Counted from the first letter of the stretch, positions 50,210-61,117 are shown. The stretch is 64,000 nt of DNA from Mesorhizobium sp. M2A.F.Ca.ET.046.03.2.1 (GCF_003952425.1 NZ_CP034449.1:6560001-6624000); one strand, 5' to 3'. Notes: a model not told the origin generated them from the letters alone. A program made the numbers and translations.

Positions 50210-51742
50210 ATGAAAGACGTGCTGAAGGAACTCGAACGCCGCCGCGATATTGCCCGCATGGGCGGCGGCAAGGACCGTATCGAGGCGCAGCACAAGAAGG
50301 GCAAGCTCACCGCCCGCGAGCGTATCGAGGTCTTCCTCGACGAGGGCTCGTTCGAGGAGTTCGACATGTATGTCGAGCATCGCTCGACCGATTTCGGCAT
50401 GGAGAAAACCAAAATCGCCGGCGACGGCGTCGTCACCGGCTGGGGCACCGTCAACGGCCGCCCGGTCTATATCTTCGCCAAGGATTTCACCGTGTTCGGC
50501 GGTTCGCTGTCGGAGGCGCATGCCGAAAAGGTCATCAAGGTCCAGGAGATGGCGCTGCGCAACCGCGCGCCGATTATCGGGCTCTATGACGCAGGCGGCG
50601 CGCGCATCCAGGAAGGCGTGGCCGCGCTCGGCGGCTATGCCGAGATTTTTCAGCGCAATGTGCTCGCCTCAGGCGTGATCCCGCAGATATCGCTGATCAT
50701 GGGCCCCTGCGCCGGCGGCGATGTCTATTCGCCCGCCATGACCGATTTCATCTTCATGGTGCGCGACACTTCCTACATGTTCGTCACTGGACCGGATGTG
50801 GTGAAGACGGTGACCAACGAGACGGTGACCGCCGAAAGCCTCGGCGGGGCTTCCGTCCACACGACCAAATCCTCGATCGCCGACGGCGCCTATGACAACG
50901 ATGTCGAGGCGCTGCTGCAGATGCGCCGGCTGGTCGATCTGCTGCCGGCATCTAACACGGCGGAGATCCCCGAGATCGAGTGCTACCAGTCGGTGACGGA
51001 CCACGACCTGTCGCTCGACCGGCTGATCCCCGACAACGCCAACAAGCCCTATGACATCAAGGAGCTGATCCTGAAGGTCGCCGACGAAGGCGATTTCTTC
51101 GAAATCCAACAGAGTTTTGCGAGAAACATCGTCACCGGCTTCGGTCGCGTCGAGGGGCGCACGGTGGGCTTCGTCGCCAACCAGCCGATGGTGCTGGCCG
51201 GCGTGCTCGATTCCGACGCCAGCCGGAAGGCGGCGCGCTTCGTGCGCTTCTGCGACTGTTTCTCGATTCCCATCGTCACCTTCGTCGATGTGCCGGGTTT
51301 CCTGCCTGGCACCGCGCAGGAATATGGCGGGCTGATCAAGCATGGCGCCAAGCTGCTCTTCGCCTATGCCGAAGCAACCGTGCCGAAGATCACCGTCATC
51401 ACCCGCAAGGCCTATGGCGGGGCTTATGACGTTATGGCGTCGAAGCATCTGCGCGGCGACATGAACTATGCCTGGCCGACGGCGCAGATCGCCGTGATGG
51501 GCGCCAGGGGCGCGGTCGAGATCATCTACCGCAAGGACATCGGCGATCCGGAGAAAATTGCCGCCCATACAAAGACTTACGAGGATCGCTTCCTGTCGCC
51601 TTTCGTCGCCGCCGAACGCGGCTATGTCGATGAGGTGATCATGCCGCATTCGACGCGGCGTCGCGTGGCGCGCGCGCTGCGCATGCTGCGCAACAAGGAC
51701 ATGCAGAACCCCTGGAAGAAGCACGACAACATCCCGTTGTGA
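50210..51742 (+). CDS. pccB: propionyl-CoA carboxylase beta subunit (carboxyltransferase)
   Basis: A 510-residue acyl-CoA carboxylase carboxyltransferase. N-half biotin-side motifs ([40 protein letters not shown]) and C-half acyl-CoA motifs ([41 protein letters not shown]). It moves carboxyl from biotin to propionyl-CoA, giving methylmalonyl-CoA. The ATG at 50210 matches the family. The partner pccA is not adjacent; two glycosyltransferases follow instead. Confidence 0.94.
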   Translation: MKDVLKELERRRDIARMGGGKDRIEAQHKKGKLTARERIEVFLDEGSFEEFDMYVEHRSTDFGMEKTKIAGDGVVTGWGTVNGRPVYIFAKDFTVFGGSLSEAHAEKVIKVQEMALRNRAPIIGLYDAGGARIQEGVAALGGYAEIFQRNVLASGVIPQISLIMGPCAGGDVYSPAMTDFIFMVRDTSYMFVTGPDVVKTVTNETVTAESLGGASVHTTKSSIADGAYDNDVEALLQMRRLVDLLPASNTAEIPEIECYQSVTDHDLSLDRLIPDNANKPYDIKELILKVADEGDFFEIQQSFARNIVTGFGRVEGRTVGFVANQPMVLAGVLDSDASRKAARFVRFCDCFSIPIVTFVDVPGFLPGTAQEYGGLIKHGAKLLFAYAEATVPKITVITRKAYGGAYDVMASKHLRGDMNYAWPTAQIAVMGARGAVEIIYRKDIGDPEKIAAHTKTYEDRFLSPFVAAERGYVDEVIMPHSTRRRVARALRMLRNKDMQNPWKKHDNIPL

Positions 51743-51761
51743 GAAGCCGCGCCGACAACAA

Positions 51762-52703
51762 ATGCGCATAACCCTTGCAGCTCAGAGCCTTATTCCGGCC
51801 AAGGGGTATGGCGGCACGCAGCGCCAGGTCGAATGGCTGGTCACTGAACTGGTCAGGCTCGGCCACCATGTCGTCCTGATCGCCGCGCCGGGATCGTCGC
51901 ATCCGATTTGCGAGGTTAGGCATGCGGTCAGCGATGCCGAGTGCAGGGCGGCGATCCCCCGCGACACGCAGATCGTCAATCTCCACGCCTGGAAAGTCGA
52001 GGTCCCCTTCCCGACCCTTAACACCGAGCACGGCCACCTACCGGACTATCCGCGGCCGCAGCTCAACTGGAACTTCCTCAGCGCCCGTCATGCCGAGCTG
52101 CATGGCCGCAAGAGCTTCGTCTACAACGGGTTTCCGGTGGACGCTTACCGGCTGACGCCAACGAAGAACGATCATCTCTTCTTCATGGCAGCGATCGCAC
52201 GGGCCGGAAAGGGGCTGAACCGCGCGGTGGATCTTGCCAAGAAATTCGACTTCATCCTCGATATCGCCGGCGGCTCGCGCTGGAAGCTGCTCGGCCGCAG
52301 CAAGACGCGCCGCGAGGGCGTGTTCTTCAAGAGCCTTTCCGCCCGCTACCGTTTTCACGGCATGGTCGACGGCCAGGACAAGCTGCGCCTGCTGGGTGAA
52401 TCGAAGGCATTCCTCAACCCGATCTCCTGGGAAGAACCGTTCGGTATGGCGCAGGTCGAGGCCATGCTGTGCGGCACACCCGTGCTCACCACACCGCGCG
52501 GCGCGCTCGTGGAAACCGTAGATGCCGATACCGGGCGCTTCTTCCAGACCGACGAGGAGTTCGGACGCGGTCTTGCTGCGATCGGAGGCCTGTCGGCGCA
52601 ACGATGCCGCCAGTCGGCCGCTGACAGATTCCCTATCGAGAAGACGGCGAAGGCCTATCTGGAACTCTATGCGCGCATCCTTGATGGCGAAGCGCTTCCG
52701 TGA
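51762..52703 (+). CDS. glycosyltransferase family 4 protein
   Basis: A 313-residue GT-B fold enzyme. N-domain: GGTQRQVEWLVTELVRLGHHVVLIAAPGS. C-domain donor site: ISWEEPFGMAQVEAMLCGTPVLTTPRGALVETV with the E-x7-E-type pattern. Acceptor and sugar unknown. It starts 19 nt after pccB and may be read from the same transcript. With the next gene it forms a small glycosyltransferase pair, likely for envelope glycans. Confidence 0.87.
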   Translation: MRITLAAQSLIPAKGYGGTQRQVEWLVTELVRLGHHVVLIAAPGSSHPICEVRHAVSDAECRAAIPRDTQIVNLHAWKVEVPFPTLNTEHGHLPDYPRPQLNWNFLSARHAELHGRKSFVYNGFPVDAYRLTPTKNDHLFFMAAIARAGKGLNRAVDLAKKFDFILDIAGGSRWKLLGRSKTRREGVFFKSLSARYRFHGMVDGQDKLRLLGESKAFLNPISWEEPFGMAQVEAMLCGTPVLTTPRGALVETVDADTGRFFQTDEEFGRGLAAIGGLSAQRCRQSAADRFPIEKTAKAYLELYARILDGEALP

Positions 52704-52762
52704 CAAATCACCGTCACATCAGCCATTGGTGGCGATTGTTCCGGATCTGAAGGTACCGCCCG

Positions 52763-53782
52763 TTGCGTCCCATCCTCGTCTTCTGCTTGCCGGCGATCGG
52801 AGACTTCATCCGTTGCCATTCGGCAATCCAGATTCTGGCCGAGAAGTTTCCCGGGCATCCGATCGACGTCGCCACCTCGCCGCTTGCCGCGCCGCTGGCG
52901 CGGCTGATGCCGCATATCCGCAAGACATGGATTGTCGAGAAGCACTGGAAGCCCGGGCTGAAACAACGGGCAGGTCTGGCGCGCGAAATCCGCAAGGAGA
53001 ACTACCAGGCGGCCTATATGCTCACCAGCAGCACCAAGGCCGCGCTCGTGCCATGGCTGGCCGGCATACCGGAACGCATCGGCTATCCACGGGAATTCCA
53101 GTTCGGCATCATCAACCGCCTGCCTGCCGGCTGGCTGAAGAGCTTCGTGGCGTTCGGTCCGCGCAAGACCAGATTGTACGAACAGGTCTGCGCCATCGCG
53201 ATGCTGGGTGAAAAGCCAGCCGACCGCATGCGGTTGCCTGCGCCGCAAATGGCTATTTCGGCCGAAGAGCTTTCCGATTGGCGCGCCCGACACGGGATCG
53301 ATCCTGCGCGACCCGCGCTGGCGCTTTACACGTCCGCTTTCACCAACTTCCGCTCATGGCCGGCGGAGCGTTTCATCTCGGTAGCGAAGGATCACGCCCG
53401 GCGCGGCTGGTCGGTTTGGCTCATCGGCGGCCCACGAGAGCGCGAGGCCGCCGCGCAGATACGGGCAGCGCTTCCGGAGGCGGTGGATTTCACGTCGACA
53501 CCGCAACTGACCGACGCCATGTGCCAGATCGCCGCCTCGACCGTCTTCCTCGGCGTTGATGGGGGCCTCTGCCATGCGGCTGCAGCTTTGGGCGGACCAT
53601 GCGTGCTCATCTTCGGATCAAATCGGTCTTATGAGACAGGGCCTGTAAACGATCAGGTGCGTTATCTCGAGCCGCCGATTTCGACGCCGAGCTGGGTGCT
53701 TGATACACGCGGTGTCAGCGAGGAGCGGGTTCTCGCGGCTTTGGCGACAGCGATCCGAAAACACGGGCCGAAATTCGCCTGA
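52763..53782 (+). CDS. glycosyltransferase family 9 (heptosyltransferase-like) protein
   Basis: A 339-residue GT9 protein. N-domain LVFCLPAIGDFIRCHSAIQILAEKFP, C-domain SFRSWPAERF-type region (SAFTNFRSWPAERFISVA) and VFLGVDGGLCHAAAALGGPCVLIFGS, as in WaaC/WaaF/WaaQ. Probably adds heptose or a related sugar to lipopolysaccharide core. The frame begins with TTG at 52763, with AAGG upstream; no ATG is available near the domain start. It converges with the frameshifted haem protein gene. Confidence 0.85.
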   Translation: MRPILVFCLPAIGDFIRCHSAIQILAEKFPGHPIDVATSPLAAPLARLMPHIRKTWIVEKHWKPGLKQRAGLAREIRKENYQAAYMLTSSTKAALVPWLAGIPERIGYPREFQFGIINRLPAGWLKSFVAFGPRKTRLYEQVCAIAMLGEKPADRMRLPAPQMAISAEELSDWRARHGIDPARPALALYTSAFTNFRSWPAERFISVAKDHARRGWSVWLIGGPREREAAAQIRAALPEAVDFTSTPQLTDAMCQIAASTVFLGVDGGLCHAAAALGGPCVLIFGSNRSYETGPVNDQVRYLEPPISTPSWVLDTRGVSEERVLAALATAIRKHGPKFA

Positions 53783-53784
53783 CC

Positions 53785-55788
53785 TTATTCCTCGGCTGCC
53801 GCGCCGAAGCCTGAGCCCATGCTGGCGCGTGCCGTGGTCGCCCACGGCGTGGCGTGGTTGTCGATGCGCATCTGGAAGATGAAATAGGTCGGCGAGCAGA
53901 AGCCGATGCCCTTGACCTTGGCCGCGCCCGGCGTGTCCGCCGGCAGCGACTGGCACATATAGTCCTCGCGGCAGAAATGATCGGCCGAGCAGGCCGGGCG
54001 GTTGCCACGATTGACCGCGCCGCCAAGACACTGGTCGAAATTGTTGGTCGCCACGCAGATGTCGAACTTCTTGCCGCCGACCAGGCCGCAGATCTCGCTG
54101 GGCATCGACTTGCCGGCTTTGAAGGCGGAGAAGGCGCGATCCTTTGTCGCAGGCCCGGTAGGCGAAGCCTCCTGGGACGCCGATCTTCGGTGGACGGCAG
54201 GTAAAGGCCGTGCGGGAGATCGCAGGAGCGAAGGCGGCGAACTGGCCAGTGATCCTGTAGCGATCGTTGAAGGGCTCTGCCGCATTGCTGGCGATCGAGC
54301 CGGTGAGGCAAGGATGGCCGGAAAACATAGCGGGGCTGTCTTTCGGCAGCAGGCATTCCGCCAATTTAGTTCTTACGCCTGAAGCGGTGGCGATCGGCGT
54401 GCAGATCGTGCCGCCGCCGCACTGCCAGCTGCTGCCGAAGCGGGCGGCATCTTCCGGCATCAGGCATGGCATCGCTGTTTCGGCCGGCGCGTAGGCGACC
54501 TCGCCTCCGTCCTTCCAGGTGGCGGGCGGGGCGAAGGAGAGCGGGCGAAAGCGATTGGGATCCCTGCCCTCGGCCGTCGCTTGCAGCCAGGCCTCGCGGC
54601 GCGCAATCTCGGCATGGAGATGCGGCGAGATGCCGACCTCGAGCCGGTTGAGCGGCGAGGTCGTCGCGTCGTCGAGGCCGATGAAATGGAAGCCGGCGGT
54701 AGAACCTGCCTGATGGCAGCCCTGGCAGGCGCCATTGTCGAGCAGCTCGACCAGGGCTTCCGGCGCGCGAGCCAACGAAAATTTCGAATAGTCGAGCGCG
54801 GCTAAGTCCTTCGGCTCGAATATGGGGGTGAACGGATGATTGGCTTGCCTGGCGCTGCCGAAGGTCGACCAGGAGATGACTTTTCTTGCCAGGAATTCGT
54901 CCGGGATTTGATAGACGCCGAGATCGACCGCAGCGGCATTGGCGCGGACATAGTCGGCAAGCCGCGCTTTCAGGGCAGCATCGTCGGCGAGCCGTGCCGC
55001 GTCCGGCGTATTTTCCAGAGGCTTCTCCCCCACTGTCGAGCCGTCGATGCTGAATATGCGCATCAGATAAGCCGCCTGCCCGCCGAACTCGGTTTCCTGG
55101 CCGGAAGGAAAGCGCACGACCTGCGCGTTGAGCTCAAGCTGCTTGAAGGACAGCGAGGCCTTCTCGAGCGGCCCGCCGCTCAGCCAGCCGGCATCGACCG
55201 GTCATCGAGCTGCGGCGTCCAGCGGCCGGCAGCGCCCGCGCAGCCGCCGTCAGCGTCCGGAGCGACGCGGTATATGGCGCTGAAGTTGAATGGCAGACGC
55301 GAGGCCAGTTGCTTGCCGTTCTTCTTAAACGAGTACGCAAGGCGATAGATGAACCGCACCTCGCCGCAGCTCGTCTCGTTGCCAAGCGCCGCGAAATCGC
55401 GCCGGTCGAGCCGGTTGACGACACCGACAACGCGGAAGCGCGCCGCGTTCGTCTTCAGCCAGCGCATGTCGATGATGCGGCCGACATTCCCGTCGGTCAC
55501 TTCGTAGAGGGTGCGGCCGCCGGCCTTGATCTCGGCGCGCAACGCAGCAACATCTGCCGCGACTGTCTCAACGAGGGCGTGGTAGGCCGGTGCGGAGTCG
55601 TAGAGGGTCTTCAGGTCATCCTTTCCGTCAACACCGAAGAGACCGGCGAAACCGTACCCCTTGGTGTCGAGCTCGGCGAGGACGCGCGGGTCGTCGACGA
55701 TGGTGACCGGATGACCGGCGGCATGCGCAAATGGCGCAGCGAAAGCCCCCAAAAGAAAGGCCGCGATCACGAGCCCCAGCCGTGTCAT
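53785..55788 (-). pseudogene. secreted c-type haem protein gene with two frameshifts
   Basis: From the ATG at 55788 a signal peptide (MTRLGLVIAAFLLGAFAAPF) starts a long protein. Frame 1 ends at 55180 after WTPQLDD. Frame 2 takes over near 55200 (GWLSGGPLEKASLSFKQ) and carries a haem-attachment site CQGCH near 54720. Frame 3 takes over near 54146, where GACAAAGGATCG should probably be GACAAGGATCG, and ends in a Cys-rich C-terminus (CSADHFCREDYMCQSL) at 53785. Joined, it is about 667 residues. The start overlaps the nnr stop (ATGA). I do not recognise the family. Decay or sequencing error are both possible. Confidence 0.62.
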
Positions 55789-57302
55789 CGGATAGTGTTC
55801 TGCATCAATTCGCGAAGAACCGGCAGCATGGCCAGGGGCAGGTCTTCGGCTATCAAGCCCGGCCCAAAGCGGCTGCCCGCCTCTGCATGGATCCAGACCC
55901 CGGCGCAAGCCGCTTCGAAGGCCGGCATGCCTTGGGCAAGGAGGCCGGCGATGATGCCTGCCAGCACGTCGCCCGAACCGGCGGTGGCAAGCCAGGGCGC
56001 GCCATTGCCGTTGATCGCGGCGCGGCCGTCCGGCGCAGCGATCACGCTGTCGGCGCCCTTGTAGACGATCACCGCGTTGGCACGCTGCGCGGCTTCGCGC
56101 GCCTTGGCGAGCTTCGACAACGCCTTGTTGCCCGCAATGTCCGCGAACAGCCTGCCGAACTCACCCTCATGCGGCGTCATGATCAACGCTGGCGCATCCG
56201 GTCTGCCGGCTGCCTCGAACAGCGTCGAGGCTCCATTGCGGAAGGAGGTGATGCCGTCGGCGTCGAGCACGAGGCCCTCGACGCCGCCGTCCTGTCGCTT
56301 CCTGGCCAGCACGGCGAGCGTGAAATCGCGCGCCTTGTCGCCGATGCCGAAGCCGGGGCCGAGGACAAAGCTGGACGGCCGGCGATCGCCGATCAGGTCA
56401 TGCACGTCCTCGATCGCGTCGACCTTGCGCAGCATGATGGAGGTCAGATGCGCCGCGTTGACCTGCATGGCGTTTGCCGGCGAGAGCACGGTGACGGCCC
56501 CTGCCCCGCTTCTTGCGGCCGCCAACGCCGACAGCCGCGCCGCGCCGGTAGCCAATGGGCCGCCCGAAAAGACGCTCGTATGGCCGCGCTTGTATTTGTG
56601 CGCGTCGACCGCCGGCGTAGGAAAGTTCGCGATCCAAAGCCCGGGCCGGTTCTCGAGGGTCCTTGGCGCGATCTCGTCGATGATCTCGTCGCGAATGCCG
56701 ATATCGGCCAACACGATCTCGCCGCATCGCTCGCGGCCCGGCAGCAGCAGGTGCCCGGGCTTCTTTCGCGCGAAGGTCACCGTGAGGACCGCGAGAAATG
56801 CCGAGCCGAGAACTTCGCCGCTATCGGCGGAAACGCCCGAAGGCAGGTCGATCGCGACAACCGGCAGGTTCATCCCTGTCACGATGTCGACCGCGGCCTT
56901 GGCGTCGCCGGATAGCGGTTTCGACAGGCCTGCGCCAAAGAGCGCGTCGACGACCAGCGAACCGTCTTCGGGCGTGAGGGCCGACAGCGGTCGCCGCTCC
57001 AGGGTGCAGGCGGCAGCCGCGAGCGCGGCGTCACTGCCTGGCCGCGGTTCGCCCAACGCCCACAGAGCCACATCGACGCCAGCCTCGGCCAACAGCCGCG
57101 CCACGACATAACCGTCGCCGCCATTGTTGCCGGGGCCGCACAGCACATGCGCCCTCTTCGCGCCCGGGTGGCGCGCCAGCACCAGGGTCGCGACTGCTTC
57201 GCCGGCGCGTTGCATCAAACCGTAGCCGTCGAGCGGCCCGGCCGCGATCGCTAGTCTGTCCGCCTCGGCCATTTCGGCCGTCGATAGAAGTTCATTGCGC
57301 AT
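55785..57302 (-). CDS. nnr: bifunctional NAD(P)H-hydrate epimerase / ADP-dependent dehydratase
   Basis: A 505-residue metabolite-repair enzyme. The YjeF N-domain (epimerase) has CGPGNNGGDGYVVARLL; the C-domain (NnrD, ribokinase fold) has VLGPGFGIG, MTPHEGEFGRLF and the catalytic GSGDVLAGIIAGLLAQG. It repairs damaged NAD(P)HX. The ATG at 57302 (MRNELLSTAEMAEAD) fits the family; ATG 57332 is an alternative. Divergent from glnB, upstream partner of the haem protein gene. Confidence 0.94.
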   Translation of the reverse strand: MRNELLSTAEMAEADRLAIAAGPLDGYGLMQRAGEAVATLVLARHPGAKRAHVLCGPGNNGGDGYVVARLLAEAGVDVALWALGEPRPGSDAALAAAACTLERRPLSALTPEDGSLVVDALFGAGLSKPLSGDAKAAVDIVTGMNLPVVAIDLPSGVSADSGEVLGSAFLAVLTVTFARKKPGHLLLPGRERCGEIVLADIGIRDEIIDEIAPRTLENRPGLWIANFPTPAVDAHKYKRGHTSVFSGGPLATGAARLSALAAARSGAGAVTVLSPANAMQVNAAHLTSIMLRKVDAIEDVHDLIGDRRPSSFVLGPGFGIGDKARDFTLAVLARKRQDGGVEGLVLDADGITSFRNGASTLFEAAGRPDAPALIMTPHEGEFGRLFADIAGNKALSKLAKAREAAQRANAVIVYKGADSVIAAPDGRAAINGNGAPWLATAGSGDVLAGIIAGLLAQGMPAFEAACAGVWIHAEAGSRFGPGLIAEDLPLAMLPVLRELMQNTIR

Positions 57303-57487
57303 GGGATTGCCGATCTCCGTGCGATCAAGCATTGTCCAGTTTTCGGTTCGAAGCAAACCGCCGCGGCCGCGCATCGTTTGCAGATGCGGCCGCATCCGAC
57401 AGGGGTCCGATTGCTATTTGCGCTTCCTGCCCATTTTTTATGCAGGATTGAGGAGGGGCGATGTATAGGGTTTGGGCGTCCATGCCG

Positions 57488-57505
57488 CATCCGGCGCAGC
57501 GGATG
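57488..57505. promoter_or_regulatory. inverted repeat upstream of glnB (site 1)
   Basis: CATCCG-GCGCAG-CGGATG, 66-83 nt upstream of the glnB sigma-54 site. Position suits an NtrC-type enhancer, though the sequence differs from the GCACC-N5-GGTGC consensus. Inferred. Confidence 0.35.
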
Positions 57506-57506
57506 A

Positions 57507-57986
<480 letters not shown>

Positions 57987-58047
57987 CGCCCTCCATCTTT
58001 CTGCAACGTCATCATCAAAAACACGTCATCACACAGGGATACATGAC

Positions 58048-59457
58048 ATGACGACAGCCAAAGACATCATGAAGCAGATCAAGGACAATGATGTGAAATT
58101 CGTCGACCTGCGCTTCACCGATCCACGCGGCAAGCTGCAGCATGTGACGATGGATGTCGTCGAGGTCGAGGAAGACATGTTCGCCGATGGCGTCATGTTC
58201 GACGGCTCCTCGATCGCTGGCTGGAAGGCTATCAACGAGTCCGACATGGTGCTGATGCCCGACACGGATACCGTCCACATGGATCCGTTCTTCGCGCAGT
58301 CGACCATGGTCATCCTGTGCGACATCCTCGATCCGATCTCGGGCGAGGCCTACAATCGCGATCCGCGCGGTACCGCCAAGAAGGCCGAAGCCTACATGAA
58401 GTCGGAAGGCATCGGCGACACCATCTATGTCGGCCCCGAAGCCGAGTTCTTCGTGTTCGACGACGTGAAGTACAAGGCAGACCCCTACAACACCGGATTC
58501 CGTCTGGACTCCACCGAACTGCCGTCCAATGACGACACCGACTACGAGACCGGCAATCTCGGCCACCGCCCGCGCATCAAGGGCGGCTACTTCCCCGTGC
58601 CGCCGATCGATTCCGCCCAGGACATGCGTTCCGAAATGCTGACCGTGCTGGCCGAGATGGGCGTGCGCGTCGAGAAGCACCACCACGAAGTCGCCGCCGC
58701 CCAGCATGAGCTCGGCATCAAGTTCGACACGCTGGTGCGCAACGCCGACAAGATGCTGATCTACAAGTATGTCGTGCACCAGGTCGCCAATGCCTACGGC
58801 AAGACGGCCACCTTCATGCCGAAGCCGGTGTTCGGCGACAACGGCTCGGGCATGCATGTGCACCAGTCGATCTGGAAGGGCGGCAAGCCGACCTTCGCCG
58901 GCAACGAATATGCGGGCCTGTCGGAAACCTGCCTCTATTACATCGGCGGCATCATCAAGCACGCCAAGGCGATCAACGCCTTCACCAACCCGCTCACCAA
59001 CTCCTACAAGCGTCTGGTGCCGGGCTATGAAGCGCCGGTGCTGCTCGCCTATTCGGCGCGCAACCGCTCGGCTTCCTGCCGCATTCCGTTCGGCTCCTCG
59101 CCGAAGTCGAAGCGCGTCGAGGTCCGCTTCCCCGATCCGGGCGCGAACCCCTATCTCGGTTTCGCCGCCATGCTGATGGCCGGCCTCGACGGCATCAAGA
59201 ACAAGATCCATCCCGGACAGCCGATGGACAAGGACCTCTACGACCTGCCGCCGAAGGAGCTGAAGAAGATCCCGACCGTCTGCGGCTCGCTGCGCGAGGC
59301 GTTGCAGAACCTCGACAAGGATCGCGGATTCCTGAAGGCCGGCGGCGTCTTCGACGACGATCAGATCGATGCGTATATCGAGCTCAAGATGGCCGAGGTG
59401 ATGCGCTTCGAAATGACCCCGCATCCGGTCGAGTACGACATGTACTATTCTGTCTGA
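58048..59457 (+). CDS. glnA: glutamine synthetase type I
   Basis: A 469-residue dodecameric GSI making glutamine from glutamate and ammonia. N-domain [13 protein letters not shown] and [12 protein letters not shown]; catalytic [27 protein letters not shown] and the ATP region NRSASCRIP. The adenylylation tyrosine lies in [10 protein letters not shown] near the C-terminus, so activity is expected to be controlled through PII. Terminator follows. Confidence 0.98.
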   Translation: MTTAKDIMKQIKDNDVKFVDLRFTDPRGKLQHVTMDVVEVEEDMFADGVMFDGSSIAGWKAINESDMVLMPDTDTVHMDPFFAQSTMVILCDILDPISGEAYNRDPRGTAKKAEAYMKSEGIGDTIYVGPEAEFFVFDDVKYKADPYNTGFRLDSTELPSNDDTDYETGNLGHRPRIKGGYFPVPPIDSAQDMRSEMLTVLAEMGVRVEKHHHEVAAAQHELGIKFDTLVRNADKMLIYKYVVHQVANAYGKTATFMPKPVFGDNGSGMHVHQSIWKGGKPTFAGNEYAGLSETCLYYIGGIIKHAKAINAFTNPLTNSYKRLVPGYEAPVLLAYSARNRSASCRIPFGSSPKSKRVEVRFPDPGANPYLGFAAMLMAGLDGIKNKIHPGQPMDKDLYDLPPKELKKIPTVCGSLREALQNLDKDRGFLKAGGVFDDDQIDAYIELKMAEVMRFEMTPHPVEYDMYYSV

Positions 59458-59492
59458 CGACCGAACTTCTCGGCATCGGCGACAAAGACGGA

Positions 59493-59515
59493 CCCCGGCG
59501 TTTCGCCGGGGTTTT
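59493..59515 (+). terminator. rho-independent terminator of glnA
   Basis: 7-bp stem CCCCGGC / GCCGGGG with loop GTTTC, then TTTT, 36 nt after the stop. Confidence 0.88.
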
Positions 59516-59692
59516 CGCATGGGCAGTCCATTGGAGGGCTTTCCGCAAACCCAGCGTAGCCATGCAGCATCCGGCCGGTCCGCCACTGCAGAAGCAGCAG
59601 TCACGCCAAAGTGGTCGCGGCGCTCAATCGCCTGGCGTTGCTGCCGTTGACGGCGGCGGCAGGCGAAACATTCCCGCCGGTTGTTTGCATGC
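59516..59692. other. gap between the convergent glnA and glnII terminators
   Basis: The space between glnA and glnII stops is 313 bp. Apart from the two terminators it holds only GC-rich sequence. A + frame from 59562 has no ribosome site or recognisable features and I see nothing functional in it. Confidence 0.55.
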
Positions 59693-59723
59693 AAAAAGCC
59701 CCGGCGAAGAACGCCAGGGCTTT
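59693..59723 (-). terminator. rho-independent terminator of glnII
   Basis: On -, stem AAAGCCC-t-GGCG / CGCC-g-GGGCTTT with one G-T pair and loop TTCTT, followed by five T, 47 nt after the glnII stop. Confidence 0.85.
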
Positions 59724-59770
59724 CGACAATTGAAACTTACGCGGCGCAGGCGAGGCCCGCGCCTGGATGA

Positions 59771-60808
59771 TCAGGCGGCGGCCGAAACGGCGTCGGTCGA
59801 AACCTGCGAGATCGTCTTCAGGATCTGCGAAGCGATCTGGTAGGGGTCGCCCTGCGAGTTCGGGCGGCGATCTTCCAGATAGCCCTTGTAGTCGTTCTTG
59901 ACGAAGGAGTGCGGAACGCGGATCGAGGCGCCGCGGTCGGCGACGCCGTAGGAGAATTTGTTCCACGGCGCGGTCTCGTGCTTGCCGGTCAGGCGCTTGT
60001 CGTTGTCCGGACCGTAGACAGCGATGTGATCCATCAGGTTCTTGTCGAACTGCGCCATCAGCGCCTCGAAATAGGCCTTGCCGCCGACTTCGCGCATATA
60101 GGCGGTCGAGAAGTTGGCATGCATGCCCGAGCCGTTCCAGTCGGTATCACCCAGCGGCTTGCAGTGGAACTCGATGTCGATGCCGTATTTCTCGGTCAGA
60201 CGCAGGAGCAGGTAGCGAGCCATCCACATCTGGTCGGCGGCCTTCTTGGAGCCCTTGCCGAAGATCTGGAATTCCCACTGGCCCTTCGCCACTTCGGCGT
60301 TGATGCCTTCATGGTTGATGCCGGCGGCGAGGCAGAGGTCGAGATGCTCCTCGACGATCGTGCGGGCGACATCACCGACATTCTTGTAGCCGACGCCGGT
60401 GTAGTACGGGCCCTGCGGCGCCGGATAGCCGCTCTCGGGGAAGCCGAGCGGACGGCCGTCCTTATAGAAGAAATACTCCTGCTCGAAGCCGAACCAGGCG
60501 CCCTCGTCGTCGAGGATGGTGGCGCGCTTGTTGGAGACATGCGGGGTCACGCCATCGGGCATCATGACTTCGCACATGACCAGCACGCCATTGGTGCGGG
60601 CCGGATCCGGATAAACGTCGACCGGCTTCAGCACGCAGTCGGAGCTGTGGCCCTCGGCCTGGTTGGTGGACGAGCCGTCGAAACCCCACAGCGGCAGCTG
60701 CTCGAGCGTCGGGAACTCGGCAAACTCCTTGATCTGGGTCTTGCCGCGCAGGCTGGGGGTCGGGACATATCCGTCGAGCCAGATATACTCGAGCTTGTAT
60801 TTGGTCAT
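59771..60808 (-). CDS. glnII: glutamine synthetase type II (eukaryotic type)
   Basis: A 345-residue GSII, the eukaryote-like isoenzyme of rhizobia and actinomycetes. Seen: LEYIWLDGYVPTPSLRGKTQ, WGFDGSSTNQAEGHSSDC, catalytic FGFEQEYFFY and AGINHEGINAEVAKGQWEFQ, and the ATP loop ADRGASIRVPHSF. Not adenylylated (no matching tyrosine loop); control is through NtrC at the sigma-54 promoter and translationally through GstI. Divergent from gstI. Confidence 0.97.
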   Translation of the reverse strand: MTKYKLEYIWLDGYVPTPSLRGKTQIKEFAEFPTLEQLPLWGFDGSSTNQAEGHSSDCVLKPVDVYPDPARTNGVLVMCEVMMPDGVTPHVSNKRATILDDEGAWFGFEQEYFFYKDGRPLGFPESGYPAPQGPYYTGVGYKNVGDVARTIVEEHLDLCLAAGINHEGINAEVAKGQWEFQIFGKGSKKAADQMWMARYLLLRLTEKYGIDIEFHCKPLGDTDWNGSGMHANFSTAYMREVGGKAYFEALMAQFDKNLMDHIAVYGPDNDKRLTGKHETAPWNKFSYGVADRGASIRVPHSFVKNDYKGYLEDRRPNSQGDPYQIASQILKTISQVSTDAVSAAA

Positions 60809-60885
60809 TCCAGTGCCTCTCGTTGCTAGGACGCCGCAAGCGACGTCAACGCATGGCCGGGCTTGCCGGCCTGCCGATGGTTAAA

Positions 60886-60904
60886 AAGCAATTCGTATGC
60901 CACT
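60886..60904 (-). promoter_or_regulatory. sigma-54 promoter of glnII
   Basis: On - reads GTGGCATACGAATTGCT: consensus TGGCAC-N5-TTGCW with a single change, GG (60901-60900) and GC (60889-60888) 10 nt apart. Expected start near 60876, giving a leader of about 68 nt. NtrC dependence of glnII in rhizobia is established. Confidence 0.85.
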
Positions 60905-61031
60905 CCGCCGTCGGCGGGTGCGGCAAAATGGTCGCGCCAACACGTGGATTTTGCTCAGCCGCCTCAATAATGCGCTCTGATCGCTCAATCGAGATTTCTG
61001 CATAAATAATTGGCAAATATTGATCTTTTTG

Positions 61032-61046
61032 TAGGCATATTGCCTA
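61032..61046. promoter_or_regulatory. palindrome TAGGCA-TAT-TGCCTA in the glnII-gstI gap
   Basis: Perfect 6-3-6 inverted repeat, 71 nt before the gstI ATG and about 130 bp upstream of the glnII -24 box. Well placed to be an operator acting on gstI and/or an enhancer for glnII. It does not match the NtrC consensus well, so the binding protein is open. Confidence 0.4.
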
Positions 61047-61117
61047 AACGAATCGCAGAACCTATCTTGCTTGCTAAGTTTAATCGGCAAGCCTCAAGAC
61101 AAGCAAGGAGGTCGCCA

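Noticed and set aside
59562..59843. 93-codon + frame between glnA and glnII
   Set aside because: Crosses the glnII terminator and 3' end, no ribosome site, no recognisable protein.
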